A stretch of DNA of 11,123 nucleotides from an uncultured Caulobacteraceae bacterium (lineage in GTDB: Bacteria > Pseudomonadota > Alphaproteobacteria > Caulobacterales > Caulobacteraceae). The notes below the pieces were generated by a model that was not told the origin of the DNA, made no database searches, and saw nothing but the letters and a program-made list of their open reading frames with translations. Location of the stretch: assembly GCA_937910255.1 (NCBI GenBank), contig CALEOQ010000371.1, forward strand, positions 1-11,123, written 5' to 3'. Position 1 is the first letter of the stretch; every line of letters starts with the position of its first letter. Made by a program: the position numbers and the translations under genes. Positions 1-7,260 of the stretch are shown here, in pieces.

Positions 1-2
1 CG

Positions 3-74
3 TTCTGGCCGCGCCTCCAGCACGCCGCCGCCACGCCGCAGGCCGCCCTGGGGGGCGCGGCCGGAACGACCTGA
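3..74 (+). CDS. C-terminal end of an upstream gene (partial, unidentified)
   Basis: The third frame of the first 74 bases is open from the window edge and stops at a TGA at 72-74. Nearly every codon in this frame ends in G or C (22 of 23), and the other two forward frames do not show this pattern as strongly. That is the codon signature of the clear genes in this window, so this is probably the tail of a protein truncated by the window start. The visible residues are rich in alanine and glycine and identify no family. A hairpin overlaps the stop codon. It could instead be non-coding leader of the next gene, because 24 codons is little evidence. Confidence 0.4.
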   Translation, partial: FWPRLQHAAATPQAALGGAAGTT

Positions 75-90
75 GCGCTTCAGACGCTCA
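72..90 (+). terminator. Hairpin overlapping the upstream stop codon, possible weak terminator
   Basis: A perfect 6-bp stem, TGAGCG at 72-77 and CGCTCA at 85-90, closes a 7-base loop. It begins exactly at the TGA of the putative upstream gene and lies 25 bases before the start of the dehydrogenase gene. No T-run follows, so it is not a textbook intrinsic terminator. It may only attenuate or mark the 3' end of the upstream transcript. Confidence 0.3.
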
Positions 91-115
91 AGGCGCGACC
101 AGAGGGCGCCCGCCC

Positions 116-1369
116 ATGAAACACCTGCTTCTCACCACGGCGCTCGCCGCCGTCCTGGCCGCCTGTGGCGGCTCCGATGGCGCGGCCCAGTCGCAGGCCC
201 AAGCGCCGGCTGAGGGCGGCCAGCCCTGGGAGACTCGGCCCGCCAATGCGCCCTCCCAGACTCCAGCCTTCCCCGGCCAGACCCGGGCGCCGGAGGTCTC
301 CGCCGACGTGGCCTTCGAAGTCGAGACCGTCGCCGAGGGGCTGAACAAGCCCTGGGCCATCGCCTTCCTGCCCGACGGCCGGATGCTGGTGACCGAAAAG
401 CCCGGCCGCCTGCGGATCGTGACGGCGCAGGGCGCGCTTTCCGAACCGGTGTCGGGCCTGCCGGAGGTGGACGCCCGCGACCAGGGCGGCCTGCTTGACG
501 TGGCCCTCGATCCCGACTTCGCCACGAACAACCTGGTCTATTGGAGCTATGCCGAGCCCCGCGGGAACGGAACCAACGCCACCGCCGTGGCCCGGGGCGA
601 GCTCGTGGAGACCGGCGACGCCCCGCGGGTGGAGAACGTCCAGGTCATCTTCCAGCAGCAGCCGGCCATGGACTCCACCAAGCACTTTGGCAGCCGCCTG
701 GTCTTCGACGGCCAGGGCCATCTCTATGTGACCCTGGGCGAACGCTCGATCCTGGCCGGCCGCGCCCAGGCTCAGCAGATGGACTCAGCGCTCGGCAAGA
801 TCGTGCGCATCAATCACGATGGCTCAATTCCGCAGGATAACCCCTTCGTCGGACAGGCGGGCGTGCGGCCGGAAATCTTCGCCGCCGGTGTGCGCAACGT
901 CCAGTCTGCGGCCCTGCATCCCGAAACCGGCAAGCTCTGGGAAATCGAGCACGGCGCCCGCGGCGGCGATGAGCTGAACATCATCGAGGCCGGCGAGAAC
1001 TATGGCTGGCCGACCATCGCCTATGGGCTGGAATATTCCGGCCAGCCGATCGGCGAAGGCCTGACCGCCAAGGAAGGCCTGGAACAGCCGGCCTATTACT
1101 GGGACCCGGTGATCGGCCCGTCCGGCATGGCCTTCTACCAGGGCGACCTCTTCCCCGCCTGGCAGGGCAGCCTGTTCGTCGGCGCCCTGCGCGACAAGCA
1201 TCTGGTCCGCCTGACCCTGGACGGTGAGCGGGTCACCGGCGAGGATCGCCTGCTGGTGGATCTGGGCGAGCGCATCCGCGAGGTCGAGGTCGGTCCTGAC
1301 GGCGCGATCTATGTCGCCACCGACAGCGAACAGGGCAAGATCCTGAAGCTGGTTCCCCAGGCCAATTGA
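116..1369 (+). CDS. PQQ-dependent sugar dehydrogenase, YliI type, lipoprotein
   Basis: A 417-residue six-bladed beta-propeller protein of the glucose/sorbosone dehydrogenase family (soluble aldose dehydrogenase, YliI-like). These enzymes oxidise aldoses with bound pyrroloquinoline quinone outside the cytoplasm. The N-terminus is a lipoprotein signal: Lys2, a hydrophobic stretch, then the lipobox L14-A15-A16-C17. A low-complexity Ala/Gln/Pro linker runs to about residue 65. Family landmarks, by my alignment to soluble glucose dehydrogenase, are His190 (H-F-G-S-R-L, the position of the catalytic base), Arg260-Asn261, the GGDELN...NYGWP block at 283-299, Trp329 before the P-S-G-M-A-F block, and Arg386/Arg388 near the C-terminus. 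The lysine that helps bind PQQ in the Acinetobacter enzyme seems to align with Arg359. The start has an AGAGGG ribosome site at 101-106, nine bases away. Gly18 after the lipid-bearing Cys suggests outer-membrane sorting. Substrate and PQQ supply are not visible here. Confidence 0.92.
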   Translation: MKHLLLTTALAAVLAACGGSDGAAQSQAQAPAEGGQPWETRPANAPSQTPAFPGQTRAPEVSADVAFEVETVAEGLNKPWAIAFLPDGRMLVTEKPGRLRIVTAQGALSEPVSGLPEVDARDQGGLLDVALDPDFATNNLVYWSYAEPRGNGTNATAVARGELVETGDAPRVENVQVIFQQQPAMDSTKHFGSRLVFDGQGHLYVTLGERSILAGRAQAQQMDSALGKIVRINHDGSIPQDNPFVGQAGVRPEIFAAGVRNVQSAALHPETGKLWEIEHGARGGDELNIIEAGENYGWPTIAYGLEYSGQPIGEGLTAKEGLEQPAYYWDPVIGPSGMAFYQGDLFPAWQGSLFVGALRDKHLVRLTLDGERVTGEDRLLVDLGERIREVEVGPDGAIYVATDSEQGKILKLVPQAN

Positions 1370-1384
1370 GGCGTCGAGGCCCTG

Positions 1385-1493
1385 CGTCCTTCGAGGCTCG
1401 CTTGCGCTCGCACCTCAGGATGAGGACGTGTCGGTTAGGCTTCTCAGTCCGTCCTCATCCTGAGGCGCCCGCGTCAGCGGGCCTCGAAGGACG
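1385..1493. repeat. Cloverleaf-like inverted repeat between convergent genes
   Basis: A 109-bp nested palindrome. The outer stem is 13 perfect base pairs (1385-1397 with 1481-1493). An inner stem is 16 perfect base pairs (1413-1428 with 1450-1465) around a 21-base loop. Between the stems, the right side holds its own hairpin, CCCGC at 1468-1472 with GCGGG at 1477-1481, sharing one base with the outer stem. The left side carries a GCTCGC direct repeat around a small CGC-TT-GCG hairpin. As DNA or RNA this can fold into a cruciform or cloverleaf. I recall closely similar dispersed elements between convergent genes in Caulobacterales and related alphaproteobacteria; that is memory, not a search. 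Sitting between the dehydrogenase stop (1369) and the FAD oxidoreductase stop (1515), it could end transcription from both sides. Confidence 0.85.
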
Positions 1494-1514
1494 AGGGCGG
1501 TTGAGCGGCGTGGT

Positions 1515-2636
1515 CTAAGCCCCAACCAGCCCCAGCCTCCCGGCCACCTCTTCCCCGATGGCCAGGGATGAGGTGAGGCCGGGGCTTTCGATGCCGAACA
1601 GGGCCACGAGGCCCTTCAGGCCGTGGGCCTCGGGGCCGTCGATGCGGAAGTCCGAATGGGGCTCCCCCGGCCCATGCAGCTTGGGGCGGATGCCGGCATA
1701 GTCGGGGCTCAGCGCCTCGTCCGGCAGGGCCGGCCAGAACTTGCGCACCTTGGCGTAGAAGCCGGCCGCCGCGTCGGCCTCGACGCTGTAGTCCAGCTTG
1801 TCCACGAAGATCAGGTCTGGCCCAAACACCGCCTGGCCGCCCAGGTCGCGACGATAGTGGGTGCCGAGCGCGCCGGGGATCGGCGGCGGATAGATCAGCC
1901 GCGCAAAGGGCGCCTTGCCCTGCAGGCGGAAGTAGCGGCCCTTGCCATAGTGGCCGGGCGGAATCTCCGCCTTGGGGAAACCCGCGATCTCGCCGGCCAC
2001 GGCCTGGGCCGAGAGACCCGGCGCGGTGATCAGCAACCGGACGGTGAGCGTCGTGGGCTCGGCGCCGCCGGCCCGCACCTTCCAGCCGCCGCCGGCGATC
2101 GCCTCAGCCCCTTCGAAGGGCGTGGAGACCACCACCGCCCCGCCGGCCGCCTCGATCTCGCCCTGCAGGGCCAGCATATAGCCGTGGCTGTCGAACACCC
2201 CGCTCTGGGGGGAGATCAGGGCCGCGTCACAGGACAGGTTGGGCTCCAGCGCCAAGGCCTGGGCCTTGGTCAACAGTTCCATGCCTTCAACATCGTTGGT
2301 CCGGGCCTGGGCGAGGATCGGTTCGAGGCGGGCGACCTCTTCAGGGCCATTGGCCACCACCAGCTTGCCGCAGCGGTCGAAGGCCACATTCCTGGCTTCC
2401 AGGAACGGATAGAGCATCCGTCGTCCCTGCACGCAGAGCCGCGCCTTCAGCGAGCCGGTGGGATAGTAGAGCCCCCCGTGAATGACCTCGGAATTGCGCG
2501 AGGAGACCCCCTGGCCGATGGCGGCGTCGGCCTCCAGCACCACAGCCGTCATCCCTCGCCGGGCCAGCGCATAGCCGCAGGCCAGCCCCACGGCGCCGGC
2601 CCCGACCACCAGGGCGTCGAAATCGAAATCAGCCAT
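1515..2636 (-). CDS. FAD-dependent oxidoreductase, L-2-hydroxyglutarate oxidase-like
   Basis: A 373-residue flavoprotein of the D-amino-acid oxidase (DAO) superfamily, closest in pattern to L-2-hydroxyglutarate dehydrogenase/oxidase (LhgO/L2HGDH). The N-terminal Rossmann fold has G12-x-G14-x-x-G17 and the ribose-binding acid Glu35 at the end of the second strand. The block S45-S-R-N-S-E-V-I-H-G-G-L-Y-Y58 is characteristic of this group. The C-terminal part has I-R-P-K-L-H and F-G-I-E-S-P-G-L-T-S, which complete the flavin site. Proteins of the group oxidise a 2-hydroxyacid to the 2-oxoacid and pass electrons to quinone or oxygen. It is somewhat shorter than E. coli LhgO (about 420), so the true substrate may differ. 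The gene lies 51 bases downstream of the indolepyruvate oxidoreductase gene with no terminator between, so they are probably co-transcribed. The only purine-rich stretch before the ATG (AGGGG, one base away) is poorly spaced, so translation may depend on the upstream gene. Confidence 0.85.
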   Translation of the reverse strand: MADFDFDALVVGAGAVGLACGYALARRGMTAVVLEADAAIGQGVSSRNSEVIHGGLYYPTGSLKARLCVQGRRMLYPFLEARNVAFDRCGKLVVANGPEEVARLEPILAQARTNDVEGMELLTKAQALALEPNLSCDAALISPQSGVFDSHGYMLALQGEIEAAGGAVVVSTPFEGAEAIAGGGWKVRAGGAEPTTLTVRLLITAPGLSAQAVAGEIAGFPKAEIPPGHYGKGRYFRLQGKAPFARLIYPPPIPGALGTHYRRDLGGQAVFGPDLIFVDKLDYSVEADAAAGFYAKVRKFWPALPDEALSPDYAGIRPKLHGPGEPHSDFRIDGPEAHGLKGLVALFGIESPGLTSSLAIGEEVAGRLGLVGA

Positions 2637-2687
2637 GCCCCTGGCTAACCCGTGGCGGCTGCGGGGGGAACCGGATTTCGCAAGGGC

Positions 2688-5600
2688 TCAGGCCGCCGCC
2701 GAGGCCGGCGCACGCTCCCATTGGCGCCAGAGGGCCTGGGCCTTGGCCTTGGCCGGGCCGACCGAGGCCTGTTTGATGTGGCCAAAGCCGCGAATCTGCT
2801 GCGGGACCTGAGCGATCTCCACCGCCAGGGCCAGGCGTTCCGGCGTCAGCTCGCGGGCGATGCGGTCCAGATCGGCCTCGTACTCGGCGATCAGGGCGCG
2901 CTCCATCCGACGTTCCTCGGTGCGGCCGAAGGGATCGAGCCCCGTGCCCCGCAGGCCCTTCAGCCGGGCCAGGATCGGGAAGCCGTAGTCCAGCATCCAG
3001 CCGCCGAAGGCGATCTTGCGCGGATTTCCCTGGTCGTCCTTGGCCGCCAGGATCGGCGGCGCCAGCCACACCTTGGCCTTGCCGCCCTTGAAGCTCTGGC
3101 TGCGATAGGCGTCGAAGCGGCCGTCCCCATAGAGCCGGGCCACCTCGTACTCGTCCTTGTAGGCCATCAGCTTGTAGAGGTTGATCGCCACGGCCCGGGT
3201 CAGGGTCTCCGACCCCAAAGGCGTTTCAAGGTGAACGATGGCCTCTACGCGATCCTGATAACGCCGGGCGTAGGCGGCGTTCTGATAGGCGCCCAGCTCA
3301 CGGGTGCGATGAGCGATCAGTTCCGCCAGGGGCAGGGTTTCCGGCGTGGCCACATCGGCCTCGGCCTTCCCCCGGCTGGCGGGATCATGGGCCGCCCGGC
3401 GGCCCAGTTCGAAGGCCTGCAGGTTTTCCTCCGCCGCCACCCCGTTCAGCCTGATGGCGCGATAGAGGGCGCGGCTGGAGATCGGGATCACGCCCTTCTG
3501 CCAGGCGAAGCCCAGCATGATCATATTGGCGTAGATGGCGTCGCCCAGCTCGGTCTCGGCCATGTGGTGCGCCGGCGTCTCGTCATAGGCCTTGGCGGCC
3601 GCAGCGATCCGCCGGGCCATGCCGCCGGAATCGAAGCGCACGTCCCGGTCGGTGACGAAGTCGGCGGTGGGCGACAGGTCGGCGTTGCCGAAGGCGACGG
3701 TGCGATCCTTGGCGTAGAGGGCCAGCGCATCGGCGCCGGCCGCCACCATCACGTCGCAGGCGATCAGCACATGGGCGCTGGCCGCCGGCGTCCGACCGCC
3801 GACGATGCTGTCTTCATCCTCGCCGATGCGGACATGGCTGAACACCGCCCCGCCCTTCTGGGCCAGGCCCGTCATGTCGACAACGGAGGCCGCCTTGCCA
3901 TCCACGTGGGCGGCCATGGCCAGGATCGAGGAGGTGGTCGTTACGCCTGTGCCCCCCACCCCGGTGAAGACGATGTTGCGCACGCCGGGCGAGGGCTCGA
4001 AGGTCGGCAGGGGCGTGGAGTCGGCCGTGAGCGCCGGCAGCCGGGCGGCGTGCGGGTTCTCGGCGCCCTCCAGGGTGATGAAGGACGGGCAGAAGCCGTC
4101 GAGGCAGGAATAGTCCTGGTTGCAGGTGGACTGGTTGATCCTGCGCTTGCGGCCGAACTCGGTGTTCAGCGGCTCCACCGACACGCAGTTGGACGCCTTC
4201 GAACAATCGCCGCAGCCTTCGCAGACCAGGGGATTGATCATCACCTTCTGTTCGGCGGCCACCAGGGTTCCGCGCTTGCGCCGCCGGCGCTTTTCGGTGG
4301 CGCAGACCTGGTCATAGAGCAGGACGGTGACGCCGGGCGTGTCGCGCAAGGTCCGCTGCACGGCCATCAGCTCGGCCCGCGGCCTGACCTCGACGCCCGG
4401 GGCCAGGTCCTTCACGCCTTCATAGCGGTCGGGATCGTCGGCGACGATGACGGTGCGCGCCACCCCCTCGGAGGCCAGTTGCCGGGTGATCTGGGCGGGC
4501 GTAAAGCCGCTCTCGGCCGCCTGACCGCCGGTCATGGCCACCGCGTCGTTGAACAAGAGCTTGTAGGTGACGTTGGCCTCTGCGGCGACCGCCGCCCGGA
4601 TGGCCAGCGAACCGGAGTGGTTGTAGGTCCCGTCCCCCAGATTGACGAAGACGTGCTTCTCCGTGGTGAAGGGCGCGGCCCCCACCCAGCTCAAACCCTC
4701 GCCGCCCATATGGCTGTTCAGGTCGGTATTGGGGTCGGTGAAGCTGGCCATGTAGTGGCAGCCGATGCCGGCCAGCGCCCGGGATCCCTCCGGCAGGCGG
4801 GTCGAGGTGTTGTGCGGGCAGCCCGAGCAGAAGAACGGCTTGCGCTGCTGGTCCGAAGACAGGCTGACCGCGGCGACGCCGGCGGCCGACACCCGGTTCA
4901 GATAGTCATAGACCCCGTCCATGTGCGGGCCTGGCGGCAAGCGGTCGGCGATGGCCAGCGCCACCTCGGCCACCGAGAGCGCGCCCAGGTCCGACAGCAG
5001 GGGATGGCCCTGCTCGTCGGTCTTGCCGATGATCCTGGGCCGCGCCTGGGCCGGCAGATCATAAAGGGCGGCGCGGGCCTGGCCCTCAATCAGCGGCCGC
5101 TTGTGCTCGATGACCATCAGGGTTTCGAGGCCCGCAGCGAAGGCGCGAAGGCCCGTCGGCTCCAGGGGCCAGGGCATGCCCACCTTGTAGATCGAGACGC
5201 CCAGGTCGGCGGCCTGTTCCGGGCTGATCCCCATGGCCGCGAAGGCCTCGATGACATCCTTATAGGCCTGGCCCTGGCACACGATCCCCAGGCGCGGCCG
5301 GGGCGAGGCCAGCGTCACCCGGTCGATCCGGTTGGCGCGGGCGAAGGCGAGGGCCGCGGGGATCTTGTAGCTCCGCAGCCTCCGTTCCTTGTCCATCGGC
5401 TGGTCTTTCAGCCGGATGCCGAGGCCATCGGCGGGGGGCTTGAAGCCGGCCGGCGTCACAAAGCGGTGACGCTCCAGGGAGACATCGATGGTCATCCCGG
5501 AGTCCATGGTGTCGGCCAGCGCAATCAGCCCGACCCAGAGCCCTGAGAAGCGCGACATGGCGTAGGCCATCAGGCCGTAGTCCAGCACCTCCTGCACATC

Positions 5601-6122
5601 GGCCGGCGACAGCACCGGCATCTCGAAGTCCTGGAAGGCGAATTCCGACTGCGACGGCAGGGTGGAGGACTTGCAGTTGTGGTCATCGCCGGCCACGGCC
5701 ACCACACCCCCTTTGGGCGAGGTCCCGGCGAAATTGGCGTGCTTGAAGACGTCGCCGGTGCGGTCGACGCCGGGCGCCTTGCCGTACCACATGCCAAAGA
5801 CGCCGTCGTACAGGGCGCCGGGGAAGAGATTGGCCTGCTGGCTGCCCCAGACGGCGGTGGCGGCCAGGTCCTCGTTCAGACCCTCCTTGAACACCACCTG
5901 GGCGGCGTCCAGGTGCTTGCCCGCGCGGTGGGCCTGCTGGTCGAGACCGCCCAGCGGCGAACCGCGATAGCCGGACAAAAAGCCCGCCGTATTGAGGCCC
6001 GCGGCCTCATCCAGCCGTCGCTGGTCCATCAGGACCCGCAGCAGGGCCTGGACCCCGGTGATAAAAACCCGACCCTCGTTGAGCAGAAACTTGTCGTCGA
6101 GCGTCACATCTGAGTGCCGCAT
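2688..6122 (-). CDS. Indolepyruvate ferredoxin oxidoreductase, fused alpha/gamma type
   Basis: A 1144-residue single-chain 2-oxoacid:ferredoxin oxidoreductase. Members convert arylpyruvates such as indole-3-pyruvate plus CoA to the aryl-acetyl-CoA and CO2, reducing ferredoxin. The order fits the fused family. The N-terminal pyrimidine-binding domain includes N44-T-A-G-F-L-S-G-Y-R-G-S-P. A Cys432/Cys435 pair follows, then the thiamine diphosphate site G496-D-G-T-Y-N-H-S-G. An iron-sulphur segment has C634-x2-C637-x2-C640-x5-C646 plus C667, C673 and C678. The gamma domain opens at G721-V-G-G-T-G-V-T-T, and a helical C-terminal extension follows. Length is normal for the fused alphaproteobacterial/betaproteobacterial form. 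The ATG is supported by family N-termini (a V-T-L-D-D-K-F segment just after the start); a GGGA-type ribosome site lies about 12 bases upstream. It is the first gene of a two-gene unit and is divergent from an Lrp-type regulator. Specificity for indolepyruvate over other 2-oxoacids cannot be told from sequence. Confidence 0.93.
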   Translation of the reverse strand: MRHSDVTLDDKFLLNEGRVFITGVQALLRVLMDQRRLDEAAGLNTAGFLSGYRGSPLGGLDQQAHRAGKHLDAAQVVFKEGLNEDLAATAVWGSQQANLFPGALYDGVFGMWYGKAPGVDRTGDVFKHANFAGTSPKGGVVAVAGDDHNCKSSTLPSQSEFAFQDFEMPVLSPADVQEVLDYGLMAYAMSRFSGLWVGLIALADTMDSGMTIDVSLERHRFVTPAGFKPPADGLGIRLKDQPMDKERRLRSYKIPAALAFARANRIDRVTLASPRPRLGIVCQGQAYKDVIEAFAAMGISPEQAADLGVSIYKVGMPWPLEPTGLRAFAAGLETLMVIEHKRPLIEGQARAALYDLPAQARPRIIGKTDEQGHPLLSDLGALSVAEVALAIADRLPPGPHMDGVYDYLNRVSAAGVAAVSLSSDQQRKPFFCSGCPHNTSTRLPEGSRALAGIGCHYMASFTDPNTDLNSHMGGEGLSWVGAAPFTTEKHVFVNLGDGTYNHSGSLAIRAAVAAEANVTYKLLFNDAVAMTGGQAAESGFTPAQITRQLASEGVARTVIVADDPDRYEGVKDLAPGVEVRPRAELMAVQRTLRDTPGVTVLLYDQVCATEKRRRRKRGTLVAAEQKVMINPLVCEGCGDCSKASNCVSVEPLNTEFGRKRRINQSTCNQDYSCLDGFCPSFITLEGAENPHAARLPALTADSTPLPTFEPSPGVRNIVFTGVGGTGVTTTSSILAMAAHVDGKAASVVDMTGLAQKGGAVFSHVRIGEDEDSIVGGRTPAASAHVLIACDVMVAAGADALALYAKDRTVAFGNADLSPTADFVTDRDVRFDSGGMARRIAAAAKAYDETPAHHMAETELGDAIYANMIMLGFAWQKGVIPISSRALYRAIRLNGVAAEENLQAFELGRRAAHDPASRGKAEADVATPETLPLAELIAHRTRELGAYQNAAYARRYQDRVEAIVHLETPLGSETLTRAVAINLYKLMAYKDEYEVARLYGDGRFDAYRSQSFKGGKAKVWLAPPILAAKDDQGNPRKIAFGGWMLDYGFPILARLKGLRGTGLDPFGRTEERRMERALIAEYEADLDRIARELTPERLALAVEIAQVPQQIRGFGHIKQASVGPAKAKAQALWRQWERAPASAAA

Positions 6123-6251
6123 CGCAATATCTTTCCCTTTTGGGCTCCCTATAGGCTTGCAAGATCATATAAGAACGCCGCAATTGCTTACCTAAGGCGT
6201 GCCCCTGACATCCGGTTCCAGGGCACGAACCGGGCGCATATGCGGAAAATT
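6123..6251. promoter_or_regulatory. Divergent control region of the oxidoreductase unit and the Lrp-type gene
   Basis: This spacer is clearly AT-richer than the flanking genes, especially 6121-6195. It contains two 8-bp perfect palindromes, CTTGCAAG at 6156-6163 and GCAATTGC at 6180-6187, with centres 24 bases apart, flanking an ATATAAG stretch. Lrp/AsnC proteins usually bind degenerate palindromes near their own gene and divergent targets, so these are candidate operator half-sites (inference). A TTCTTA...TATAGG pair with a 16-base spacer reads towards the oxidoreductase but is weak. I could not assign convincing -35/-10 boxes in either direction. Confidence 0.45.
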
Positions 6252-6257
6252 GGGGAG
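6252..6257 (+). promoter_or_regulatory. Ribosome binding site that favours a GTG start at 6264
   Basis: GGGGAG lies six bases before the GTG at 6264-6266. The upstream in-frame ATG at 6240 has only a weak G-rich stretch before it, and the still earlier ATG at 6114 overlaps the divergent oxidoreductase start. The spacing therefore picks the GTG. Confidence 0.7.
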
Positions 6258-6263
6258 AAAAGC

Positions 6264-6761
6264 GTGTCCGAGACCCTTGATGCGGTTGATGCCAAGATTC
6301 TGGATCTGATCCAGCACGACGCCGGCCTGTCGGTGGCCGAGATCGCCGAGCGGGTCGGATTGTCCTCCAGCCCCTGCTGGCGCCGCATCAAACGCCTGGA
6401 GGACGCCGGCGTCATCCAGCGCCGGGTGACCATCCTGGACCGCGAGCGCCTGGGCCTGAACTTCGAGGTCTATTGCACCGTCAAGCTGTCCCTGCCGACC
6501 CGGGACAATCTGGACGCCTTTGAACAGGCCATCACCAAGCTGCATGAGGTGGTCCAGTGCGCCACGGTCACCGGCTCGGCCGACTATGAGCTGCGCATCG
6601 TCACCCGCGACATGCACGCCTTCGACAACTTCCTCCGCGACCAGATCCTGTCGCTCGGCCTCGTCTCCAACATCGAGAGCCGCATCGTCATCCGCGCGGT
6701 CAAGAACACCACCGCCGCCCCGCTCGGCCTCATCAGCCCCTATGTGAGCGCCCACGGCTAA
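6264..6761 (+). CDS. Lrp/AsnC-family transcriptional regulator
   Basis: 165 residues from the GTG start, the usual length for the family. The N-terminal helix-turn-helix begins with L-D-A-V-D-A-K-I-L and contains V-A-E-I-A-E-R-V-G-L-S-S-S-P-C-W-R-R-I-K-R-L-E, the hallmark of Lrp-type regulators. It is followed by G-V-I-Q-R and a C-terminal RAM (ligand-binding, oligomerisation) domain with V-x-G-x-x-D-Y-E-L-R. Such proteins sense amino acids or their derivatives and regulate neighbouring transport or catabolic genes. Divergent placement beside the indolepyruvate oxidoreductase makes that unit the likely target, and self-regulation is common. The start at 6264 is chosen for its strong ribosome site; an ATG at 6240 would add eight residues. 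The ligand cannot be named from sequence. Confidence 0.9.
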   Translation: MSETLDAVDAKILDLIQHDAGLSVAEIAERVGLSSSPCWRRIKRLEDAGVIQRRVTILDRERLGLNFEVYCTVKLSLPTRDNLDAFEQAITKLHEVVQCATVTGSADYELRIVTRDMHAFDNFLRDQILSLGLVSNIESRIVIRAVKNTTAAPLGLISPYVSAHG

Positions 6762-6837
6762 GGCGCGCACCCGCGATGGCCGCCCGCGCCCGTTTCCCGC
6801 TAGTCTTCGGCCGCAACCTGCGCCTGGAGGACCCGAG

Positions 6838-7239
6838 ATGTTGAGGGGAAGCTGTCTGTGTGGCCGGGTGGCCTATGAGGCCGAGGCGACGGTCGAGACC
6901 ATCGCCCACTGTCATTGCGAGACCTGCCGCAAGGCCCATGGCGCGGCCTTTTCCAGCATCGCCTCGGTTCCGCGGGACCGACTTAGCTGGGTGCGGGGCG
7001 AAGACCTGCTCAGCGCCTATGAATCCTCGCCCGGCAAGGTGAGACGGTTCTGCTCGGCCTGCGGGTCGCAACTGGTCGCTGAGCGGGACGGAAGTCCCAG
7101 CCTTATGCTCCGGCTCGGTTGCCTGGACACCCCAGTGACGGCCGACCGCCATTGGCATATCTGGCGTTCAGACGGCGCCAGTTGGTACGATCCCAGCGCG
7201 GCGCATCCCGAATTGGCCGAGGGCTTCCCGCCGGCCTGA
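6838..7239 (+). CDS. GFA-family (CENP-V/GFA) zinc protein
   Basis: A 133-residue protein of the glutathione-dependent formaldehyde-activating (Gfa)/CENP-V fold. The cysteine pattern is complete: Cys6 and Cys8 (C-L-C-G) with Cys72 and Cys75 (C-S-A-C-G) form the structural zinc site, and Cys25, Cys27 and Cys30 (H-C-H-C-E-T-C-R-K) form the second site, matching the arrangement in Paracoccus Gfa. Most bacterial members have no proven function; true formaldehyde-glutathione activity has been questioned and cannot be assumed. A perfect GGAGG at 6826-6830 lies seven bases before the ATG. The gene begins 76 bases after the Lrp-type gene on the same strand, so read-through is possible, and it ends 21 bases from the convergent DUF6880-like gene. 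Confidence 0.88.
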   Translation: MLRGSCLCGRVAYEAEATVETIAHCHCETCRKAHGAAFSSIASVPRDRLSWVRGEDLLSAYESSPGKVRRFCSACGSQLVAERDGSPSLMLRLGCLDTPVTADRHWHIWRSDGASWYDPSAAHPELAEGFPPA

Positions 7240-7260
7240 CTTGGCCAAGGGGCTGGCAGA

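Noticed and set aside
80..721. Open frame on the minus strand opposite the sugar dehydrogenase
   Set aside because: Antisense shadow of a gene with clear family motifs; the translation has no recognisable domain.
2652..5546. A very long open frame on the plus strand (964 codons) opposite the indolepyruvate oxidoreductase
   Set aside because: It is antisense to a well-recognised gene. Its product is Gly/His/Arg/Gln-rich with no domain, as expected for the complement of GC-rich codons.
6114..6263. N-terminal extension of the Lrp-type regulator from an ATG at 6114 (or 6240)
   Set aside because: The 6114 start overlaps the divergent gene's start and adds 50 residues not seen in the family. The GTG at 6264 has the best ribosome site.
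6762..6795. GGCGCG/CGCGCC hairpin followed by TTT after the Lrp-type gene
   Set aside because: A six-base stem with a 17-base loop and only three Ts, in very GC-rich DNA, is too weak to call a terminator.
7240..7249. CTTGGCCAAG palindrome between the convergent GFA and DUF6880-like genes, as a terminator
   Set aside because: It has no loop and no T-run in either direction; it cannot form a proper hairpin.
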